Shown piece by piece: positions 42,501 through 49,891 of a stretch of DNA of 64,000 nucleotides. The DNA is from Bin75 sp965223955 (GTDB taxonomy: Bacteria > Nitrospirota > Nitrospiria > Nitrospirales > UBA8639). The DNA lies in the NCBI GenBank assembly GCA_965223955.1, contig OZ245029.1, forward strand, positions 1,736,001 to 1,800,000, read 5' to 3'. Position 1 is the stretch's first letter, and each line of letters opens with the position of its first letter. Under the pieces are notes generated by a model that was not told where the DNA came from, did no database searches, and was given only the letters and a program-made list of their open reading frames with translations. Made by a program: the position numbers and the translations under genes.

Positions 42501-45500
42501 AACCCCTCGTTGGGGCCGCTCCCTGCGGCGGTGTTCTCCGGTCTCACGAGTTTGCAGAAACTCAATCTGAGCGGCATCGGCCTCGAAACGATTCCCGCCG
42601 GGCTGTTCTCGGGGCTGTCGGCACTGACGACAATCCGCCTCGCAGCCAACCGGCTCGAGACACTTCCCGCGGCGTTGTTCTCCGGCTTGGCCAAGATGGA
42701 GTTCTTGGTGTTGTCGACCAACCGTCTCGGCACGCTCCCGGACGGGGTGTTCTCGGGACTGTCGGAGCTGACGGAAATCTATCTCGACGAGAACCGGCTC
42801 ACGGAACTTTTCGGGGGGGGTATTCTCCGGCCTGACGAAGCTGACGCGTATCCGGTTGGACGAAAACAGGCTCCGCACGCTTCCGGACGGCGTGTTTGCC
42901 GGCCTGACAGAGTTGGAAAGCCTCGACTTGTCCGATAATAACGACGGCAATCCCTTGCGCCTGACCGTGACCCTGGAGACGGTGGCGGGAGGCCAGGTGC
43001 AGGCGAAGGTGCTCACGGGGGCGCCGGCGGACCTGGTCCTGCCGGTGAGCGTGGAGAACGGCACGCTCTCGCTCGGTGCAACGGAGTTGCGGGTGGCGCA
43101 GGGCTCGGTGGCGGGCACCCCGGTGGGCGTGATCCGCACCGACGACACCGGCGAGGTCACGGTGGATCTCGACACGCCTCTGCCGTCGCCGCGCCCCTTC
43201 TATCATGTGGGCTACGAATACTTCAAGGCCGCGTCGGGGTTGCCGGTGGAGGTGCCGGACGCGCTGGAACGGGAGCCGGGCGTCGAGGGGCAGTTCCGCC
43301 TGGCGCCCGAGACCGTGGAGGACTACTCGGACGAGACGGCAACTCCAAATCGCCTGAACGGGAAAGTGGGGCGCGCCGAGGTGTTCCACGCCGGGCGCTG
43401 GGGCACGGTGTGCGACGACGGCTTCTCGCGGGAAACGACCTCCAGGTTCATCGTGGAACTGGATGCGAACGGCAACGCAACGGACAATGTCACGGAAAGT
43501 GAATCCGCCAACGATGCCCCCGCCCTGGTCTGCCAGTCCATGGGCTACGACGACGGCGAATACGCGTCGGGCTACGGCCAGCCGGGGGTGCCGAGCCAAC
43601 CGTCCGAGTCGCGGATGACCTACTACCCGGTGGGCAGCACCTACCCGCCGGACGGACCGGAACCCATCTGGCTCGACGACCTGACGTGCGCGGCGGGCGA
43701 CGCCGCTCTGAGGGTGGACGCGCTGCCGGCGCCGATGGCCCACTGCGGGTACGCGGGCTGGGGGCTGCACAACGCCACCCACCGCGAGGATGCGGGAGTG
43801 CGCTGCTGGGACGACGGGCTGGAGAGCGCCGCGGCCGGTGCGCGGGCGCTGAAGGCGCGGTTCGTGTCGCCGCCGGAGCACCATGACGGCTCGGGCCGGG
43901 TCAAGGTGCGGGTGGCGTTCAGCGAGGCGATCGAGGAGAGCCCGGAGAACGTCGGCGAGCACGGGGTGCAGGTCGAGGGCGGCCGGGTGACGTCGGTGCG
44001 CCAGGTGGACAACCAGCCGGCCGGAGGCGCGGCGGGTCGTTCGGCGGGCCGTTCGAGTGGCGGACAGGAAGACGAACAGGAAGACGGGGAGCGCGTGTGG
44101 GAGTTCGAGATCGAGCCGGGCTCGGACGACGACCTGACGATGCGGATTGACGCGGGAGGGTCGTGCGACGAGCCGGGGGCGATCTGCACGGCGGACGGGC
44201 GTTCGCTGTCGGAGGGGATCGCGACCACGGTCGAGGGTCCGGACCCGGTACCGCTGACGGCGGAGCTCCAAGGCCTGCCGGAGGCGCATGACGGGGAGGA
44301 CACGTTCCACTTCCGGGTGGCGTTCAGCGAGGAGATCGGGATCGGCTTCCGGACGATGCGCGACGAGTCGTTCACGGTGGACGGGGGCGAGGTGACCAAG
44401 GCGCGGCGGGTGGACCGGCGTCACGACCTGTGGCAAATCACGGTCGCGCCCGACGGCGAGGGCGAGGTGACCGTCACGCTGCCGGCGGGGCGCGAGTGCG
44501 CGGTCTCCGGGGCGATCTGCACCCGGGGCGGGGACCGCCGGCAGTTGACCAACACGCCGACGGCGACGGTGGCCGGCCCGGTGGACGAGGCCGCGCCCGC
44601 GGTGCTGACGGCGAGTTTCGTGGAGGCGCCCCATGAGCATGACGGGGAGACGGCGTTCACGCTCAGGATCGGGTTCAGCGAGGGCATCTCGATCAGCTAC
44701 CGGACGTTCCGCGACCAGTCGGTGTCCGTGTCCGGCGGGAGCGTGACCGGGGCGAATCGGGTGGACCGGCGCAAGGACTTGTGGAAGGTGACGGTCAAGC
44801 CGGGTTCGCGTGGCGACGTGACGGTGACGCTCGCGGGCGGGCGCGCCTGCGGCACGGCGGGGGCGGTGTGCATCGGCGACGGGCGGGCGCTGTCGGCGGG
44901 GATCTCGACGACGGTGCTCGGTCCGGCGGCGCTCACGGTGGCGGACGCGCGGGCCAAGGAAGGCACGGACGAGACCATCGACTTCACGGTGAGCCTGAGC
45001 CGGGCGACGCGGGCGGCGGTGACGGTGGCCTATGCGACCGCCGACGGCACGGCCACGGCGGGGTCGGACTACACGGCGACGAGCGGGACGCTCACCTTTG
45101 CCGCGGGCGAGACCGAGCAGACGGTCTTGGTGCCGGTGCTGGACGACGCCCATGACGAGGGCGAGGAGACGCTGACGCTGCGGCTCACGACCGCCACGGG
45201 CGCGGTGATCGCGGACGGCGAGGCGACGGGCACCATCAAGAACACGGACCCGTTGCAGCGGGCGTGGCTGGCGCGGTTCGGACGCACGGCGGCCACGCAC
45301 GTGACGGACGCGGTGGGGGAGCGGTTGCGGGGCACGCCGGGGCAGGGCTCCCATCTGACGGTGGGCGGCTACCGGCTGCCGCTGGGCCAGCGCGGGGCGA
45401 CGGACGGCGCGGATGACGGCGTGTCGGGGGTGGAGCGGCTGGTCCTGGCGTTGGGACAGCGGCTGGGCTTGGGAACGGGAACGGCTCCAGCAGGAGCCGG

Positions 45501-46568
45501 CGGCGTGGCGGGTGCGGGGGGCTGGCCTGACGCGCCGGTCGCCACGGACCCGCGGCTGGGCCAAAGCCGGACACTCGATGTCGGGAATGCCGTGAATCTG
45601 CGGCAGGTCTTGTTGGGCAGTTCCTTCCGGCTGAACCTGGGGGCGGCGGCCACCGGGTCGGCGGGCCCACGCCTGACGGCCTGGGGCCGGGTGGCGGGCA
45701 CCGCGTTCGACGGGCGTGATGGCAAGGTGTCCCTGGAGGGAGACGTGCTCACGGGCACCGTGGGCGTGGATGGCGCATGGGACCGGCTGCTCGCCGGGCT
45801 CGCGGTCGCCCACAGCCGGGGTGACGGGTCGTTTACCAAGCCCGGGACCGACGATCGCGGCCGGGGCGACTTGGAGACCACCTTGACGAGCATTCATCCC
45901 TACCTGCGCTATGCGGTGAACGACCGGCTGGACATGTGGGGTGTGCTGGGGTACGGGCGGGGTCAAATGGAGATGGAGGTGGCCACCGGTGAGACCATGG
46001 AGACGGACATGGCTCTGGTGATGGGGGCGTTCGGGGGCCGGGGCATTCTGCTGCCGGCCGGCGAGACCGGGGGCTTCGAGCTGGCCACGCGCACGGATGC
46101 CATGCTCACGCGGACGTCTTCGGACGCGGTCCAGACCGCCGACGGCAACATGGCGTCGGGAGACGCGGAGGCACACCGGTTGCGGCTGGTCCTGGAAGGC
46201 TCGCGGGAGTTTGCGTGGCCCGAAGGCCGGCGCCTGACGCCGACGATGGAAGTCGGGCTGCGGCATGACTGGGGCGATGCGGAGACCGGCTTCGGCCTGG
46301 AACTGGGCGGCCGGGTGCGGTACGCGGACCCGGCGTTGGGCCTGACCATCGACGCCGCGGTGCGGGGCCTGTTGGCGCATGAAGACGACGACTATCAGGA
46401 ATGGGGCGCCAGCGGCTCGCTGCGTCTCGCCCCGGGGGCCGGGGGCCAGGGCTTGGCCCTGACCCTGGCGCCGACGTGGGGCGCGGCCTCGAGTGGCGTG
46501 AACGGCCTGTGGTCCCGGCAGACCACGGCGGGCCTGGCGCCCGAGGGTACCCGGCAGACCTCGGCCGG

Positions 46569-47615
46569 TCAACAGAATGTATGGGTCCACCACATTTGGC
46601 ACTCGGGTTGATGGTGAAGGAGGAATTGTACCGGAGATTGGCGGCCAAGGCTATGGTGGGGTAAGACGGTGTTATACGCGATCAACCAGTCGGCCAATTG
46701 TTGGTTGAACAGGGCCACGTCGTCGAACAGCAAGTCCTCATGATAGTCCACGAACTGTTCCTGAATGGTCCGGTTGAACCGTTCTACATGGGCATTCATT
46801 TTCGGGGAACGGGGATAGGTCCACCAGTGCGTGATGCCGCGCGCCTCCAACCGCTGCTGGAAGTGGCCCAGGAATTCCGAGCCGTTGTCGGAGAGCACGA
46901 CCCGCGGGGGGCGTGGCAGCACCTGGCACAAGGCCTCCAGCGCGCGGGTCGCCTGGCGGCTGGACGCGGGGGGCGTGGCCACGGCGACCGCGAAGCGCGA
47001 GTGGGGATCGAGAAAGGGGAACAAGTAGCGGCGGAGGCCCGCCTGGAGCCGGACGACGGTATCACAGGCGAACACCTCGAGGGGCGGGGCGGAGTGGCCG
47101 CGGGGTTTCCGCGCTTTGCGCGGCCGCACGACGGGTTTAGGCTGGCCCCGCGCCGTCAAGCGGACGGGGGCGTGCCGCATCTTGTCGGGCGCACGGGCGA
47201 TCAGGCGCCCAATGGTGGAGACACTGGGCAGGGCGAGGCCGTGGGCCTCACACCACGGGGCCAGCAGGACGTGGAGTTTGGCCTTCCCGAGGTTAGGGAA
47301 GGTGGTGCGCAGACGCCGGATCTCCTGGTTCAGTGCGGGCGGGCTGTGGGGCTGGCGCCGTCGGTGGGGGGCACGGGAGCGGGCGGCCAAGGCGGCGGGC
47401 TGACCGCCGGCCTGGGTCAACGTGTGTTTCCAGCGCGCGAGCGTCCGGCGGCTGACCGCATAGGCATCCTGGGTCGCCGCCGGGCCATGGGTGGCCCAGA
47501 ACGTCAGAATCTTGAGTCGGTGGTGAGCTTCGTTGGGTATCATGTCCCAACGATAGCCCAGATTGGCTACTCGATAGAACCCCCGGATCCGGTAGCCGAG
47601 ATGGTGGATGTGCAT
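46569..47615 (-). CDS. IS481-like transposase
   Basis: 348 residues from ATG 47615 (AGGAGG nine bases upstream; an earlier in-frame start at 47645 is less likely). Helix-turn-helix (TFWATHGPAATQDAYAVSRRTLARWKHTL), basic linker, then the rve/DDE core: EVFACDTVVRLQAG, VVLSDNGSEFLGHF and MNAHVERFNRTIQEQF, carrying the D, D and E residues. The last codons run through the left inverted repeat and the TGA lies in the host gene just outside it. It looks intact and may be active. Confidence 0.9.
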   Translation of the reverse strand: MHIHHLGYRIRGFYRVANLGYRWDMIPNEAHHRLKILTFWATHGPAATQDAYAVSRRTLARWKHTLTQAGGQPAALAARSRAPHRRRQPHSPPALNQEIRRLRTTFPNLGKAKLHVLLAPWCEAHGLALPSVSTIGRLIARAPDKMRHAPVRLTARGQPKPVVRPRKARKPRGHSAPPLEVFACDTVVRLQAGLRRYLFPFLDPHSRFAVAVATPPASSRQATRALEALCQVLPRPPRVVLSDNGSEFLGHFQQRLEARGITHWWTYPRSPKMNAHVERFNRTIQEQFVDYHEDLLFDDVALFNQQLADWLIAYNTVLPHHSLGRQSPVQFLLHHQPECQMWWTHTFC

Positions 47616-47663
47616 GGTGACTCCTCCTGGGTCAAGGAGTGCCATATGTTTCTGAACCTATAC
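46578..47663. mobile_element. IS481-like insertion sequence inside the autotransporter barrel
   Basis: About 1.09 kb. The ends are imperfect inverted repeats: the left begins TGTATGGGTCCACC and reaches ATTTGGCACTC, and the right, read inward, begins GTATAGGTTCAG and reaches ATATGGCACTC. The host frame is ...RQTSAGQ before and LNAEIGYG after the element, so removing it rejoins the barrel almost perfectly. I could not define a target duplication with certainty. Confidence 0.8.
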
Positions 47664-47912
47664 GCTGAACGCGGAAATCGGCTATGGTGTGGCTGCGCCC
47701 TTCGGCACCGGCCTCCTGACCCCCTATGCGGGCACGGTGCTCTCGGAGGGCGCGGCCCGCACCTACCGGGTGGGCGGGCGCCTGCAGATGCGCGGTGGCT
47801 GGGCCACGGGCCTGACGCTGAACCTGGAAGGCACCCGCCAGGACCCGGCGGGCCAACAGCCGGTCAACCAGGGCCTCCGCCTCCAACTCACCTGGGGCTT
47901 CTGAGTGAAGAT

Positions 47913-48410
47913 GTCAGGTTACGCTTCGCTAACCTGACCTACGGGACTATTTCCCGCATTAAGCGGGAAATAGGAGAGGGTAGGGTGAGGGGGCGTTTTT
48001 TGTAGGGACAGGCCTGCGTGCCTGTCCTCTTGCCGTCATCCCCGACCTCGATCGGGGATCCAGGGTCGTTTCTTTGTCTTGTGTAGGGGCCGCATCTCAT
48101 GCGGCCCGACCTTTCCGCAATCGCACCCGCGCTATCTTGGGTCAAAGCCCGGGACATGCCTCATGCCGCTATTGTCCCCTCCTTTGTCAGACAACCCCCC
48201 CTTCGACAGGCTCAGGACAGGCTCAATCCCCCTTATCAGGGGGACTGCTTAGAGCCCCCTTGATAAGGGGGGCCAGGGGGGTTCATCGCTGACGACACCC
48301 ACCCGCCGAACGACCGCTTCGTCAGAGACGAAGCCACGAGAAGAAGCGGCGCAGGCAGTCCCGTAGGTCGGGTTAGCCGAAGGCGTAACCCGACAAGCAT
48401 CGGGAACGTG
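47913..48410. repeat. Repeat field after the autotransporter
   Basis: REP of a fourth class, stem GTCAGGTTA/TAACCTGAC, at 47913-47942, nine bases after the autotransporter stop. GTAG plus GGACAGGC...GCCTGTCC (48004-48028). ATCCCCGA hairpin near 48035. GTAG plus GGGCCGCAT-CTC-ATGCGGCCC (48083-48107). Large hairpin CCCCCTTATCAGGGGG / CCCCTTGATAAGGGGG (48229-48272). REP of the GGGTTA class at 48363-48394. No gene. Confidence 0.85.
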
Positions 48411-48622
48411 ACAAATGGATAACGAAATGCCTGAATGGGGAAAACGTGAACAATGGCGATGAATTTTGGAAATATTACAAAAATAATAAAATGTTAAATA
48501 TTTTAAACTTTGTCATAAACTTTAAAATATTTACAAAGTTTAAACATTTTAAAAAAGTGCAAAAACTTTAACATATTGAAAGACAAGGTAAGACTATCAA
48601 CCAAATGTCTGAACAGCTAACT
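48411..48622. other. AT-rich palindromic stretch without a gene
   Basis: 48475-48580 is extremely AT-rich in an otherwise GC-moderate region. It holds a perfect 13-bp inverted repeat, TAAATATTTTAAA (48494-48506) and TTTAAAATATTTA (48520-48532), with a second, outer inverted match (AAACTTTG / CAAAGTTT). No reading frame. It could be a promoter or binding site left by a lost element. Confidence 0.5.
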
Positions 48623-48907
48623 GTCGGATTACGCTACGCTAATCCGACCTACGGGATCTCAACTTTTCCCCTCCTTTGTAAGGAGGGGTGAGGGTGCAGC
48701 GTCTTTGCCTTCTCTGTCATCCCTGTATGTGATCACTCATTCGTTCTTGCATTCATTTGTCGGTCGGGTTAGCCGCAGGCGTAACTCGACGATCCTCGGC
48801 GTTCAACGCATGTGTCGGATTACGCTACGCTAATCCGACCTACTCATCTCGACCATACCGTCACCCGACACCCTTCTGTCGGATTACGCTGCGCTAATCC
48901 GACCTAC
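48623..48907. repeat. REP cluster upstream of the exported protein gene
   Basis: REPs in reverse orientation at 48623-48652, 48814-48843 and 48878-48907 (GGATTA class), and a worn copy at about 48760-48790 (TAACTCGAC). The motif CACTCATTCGTTCTTGCATT near 48735 is a divergent relative of the 20-nt motif seen at 35215 and 39043. Confidence 0.85.
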
Positions 48908-49012
48908 AACGAGGCCCCGGTCCGTCCCCTCTGTCTTGCCGTGCTGAAGGGGCTATGGTACGGTGGAAAGAGGTTTGAGCCTTCGTGTGCAAACGGAAAA
49001 GCGGGAGGGACC

Positions 49013-49891
49013 GTGGTCGGTACCGGCTTGAAAGTACTGGTGGTCTTGGGTCTTGTCGTGGGCTGGAGCAGTCATGGGTTTGGGCAGGTGACGCCAATCG
49101 TGCTCCATGATGCGGGCGTCTATTTTCCCGATCAAACGGGCAATGAGTGGACGTATCAGGGGCGTGTAAGCGAAGGGGTCGTCAATCAGATCGAGGATAA
49201 AACATTTGTGAACGTCTCGACGGTCACGGGAAGAGAAAAAAAGGACGGCGTCATGGTCACGGTGTTTCACGATACCAATCCCGGAGACCAAGGGCCGATC
49301 GACAGTTATTATCTTCGTGATGCCGCAGGAATTCGCTATTACGGGTCCAAACCCGGGACGATCCTGGAACAGCAGTTGATTCCCTATCAAATTGTGCGGT
49401 TTCCTCTTGAAATGCCAAGTTCCTTGCATCAATTGGATCGAAAAACCCTCAACCTGGGCTTGGATCTCGATCGTGATGGACAGGCGGAAACCGTGGATAT
49501 CCGGGCTACGGTGAGGATCGATGGGCAGGAAGCCGTGACCGTGCTCTTAGGGACGTATGAAAAGGCGATTCGCATGGAAGCGCACATGGAGTTGTTGGTG
49601 CGGTTATCCGGGGACGGTACACGGATTTCCGGATTCGACACCATGACGCTGTGGTTCGTGAAAGGCGTGGGACTGGTCAAGTATGTCGAGCGTCAGATGG
49701 TTCCGATGGTCGGTGCCGGAAAGGACCGGCTGATTGAAATTACCGAGGAATTGGAAGAAGCCAGATTACAGGGTGGTACGGTCCTGTCCAGCCGGCGCAA
49801 ACCCTCGACGCATGGTGTTCTCGCAAGTCAGCCGTTGCACCATGAATTGTTCCAAATACCCGTCCCCCCCAGCCTTGGTGCCCACCCCTGA
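49013..49891 (+). CDS. Exported hypothetical protein with a tail antisense to putA
   Basis: 292 residues from GTG 49013, which follows GGGAGGG by two to three bases. A longer in-frame opening begins in REP sequence and is not credible. Signal peptide: VLVVLGLVVGWSSHGFG, cleavage near GFG-QV. The mature domain is beta-rich (YFPDQTGNEWTYQGRV, VSTVTGREKKDGVMVTVFHDTNPG, TLNLGLDLDRDGQAETVDI, GVGLVKYVERQMVP), similar in style to secreted proteins of unknown function that begin with a WTY motif. The last 40 residues (from about GGTVLSS) are encoded antisense to the end of putA, a 126-bp convergent overlap, and look unlike the rest. The original stop was probably lost. Confidence 0.72.
   Translation: MVGTGLKVLVVLGLVVGWSSHGFGQVTPIVLHDAGVYFPDQTGNEWTYQGRVSEGVVNQIEDKTFVNVSTVTGREKKDGVMVTVFHDTNPGDQGPIDSYYLRDAAGIRYYGSKPGTILEQQLIPYQIVRFPLEMPSSLHQLDRKTLNLGLDLDRDGQAETVDIRATVRIDGQEAVTVLLGTYEKAIRMEAHMELLVRLSGDGTRISGFDTMTLWFVKGVGLVKYVERQMVPMVGAGKDRLIEITEELEEARLQGGTVLSSRRKPSTHGVLASQPLHHELFQIPVPPSLGAHP

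Larger units (their letters stand above)
39621..47904 (+). pseudogene. Giant surface autotransporter (LRR, SRCR, Calx-beta, beta-barrel), shifted at G8 and split by an IS
   Basis: Reading across both lesions gives about 2,400 residues. Order: signal peptide (ARALAAAALLALTGALALPISTAEA); SwmB- and FN3-like beta domains; a cadherin-like Ig domain (DATLSGLAVNDGSTDL); FN3 (APTNFMARPAGDAKVALSWDAP); eight or so leucine-rich repeats of 24 residues (consensus LPxGLFSGLSALxxLxLxxNxL); an SRCR domain (GRAEVFHAGRWGTVCDDGF, ALVCQSMGYDDG, AHCGYAGW); three copies of a 110-residue module (HDGE.TFHFRVAFSE); Calx-beta (TADGTATAGSDYTATSG); and an autotransporter barrel ending in aromatic F. At 42813-42820 eight Gs put the LRR region out of frame; seven would restore it. 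An IS481-like element occupies about 46578-47663. The barrel resumes with LNAEIGYGVAAPFGTGLLTPYAG and ends LQLTWGF at 47904. It would be exported by type V secretion and bind ligands or host surfaces. Confidence 0.85.

Noticed and set aside
42812..42820. Programmed ribosomal frameshifting at the G8 run
   Set aside because: No slippery heptamer of the known types, no downstream pseudoknot evident, and an isolated homopolymer inside an LRR fits slippage or read error better.
42799..46602. Very long minus-strand frame (1,267 codons) opposite the surface protein gene
   Set aside because: It is an antisense shadow in GC-rich DNA: Arg/His/Pro-rich, no domain, no ribosome site, while the plus strand has clear domains. 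The same applies to long shadows at 22494-24560, 26624-27511 and 32008-33678.
48475..48580. AT-rich palindromic stretch as the chromosomal replication origin
   Set aside because: No dnaA, dnaN or recognisable DnaA-box array in the window. Recorded only as an unusual sequence.
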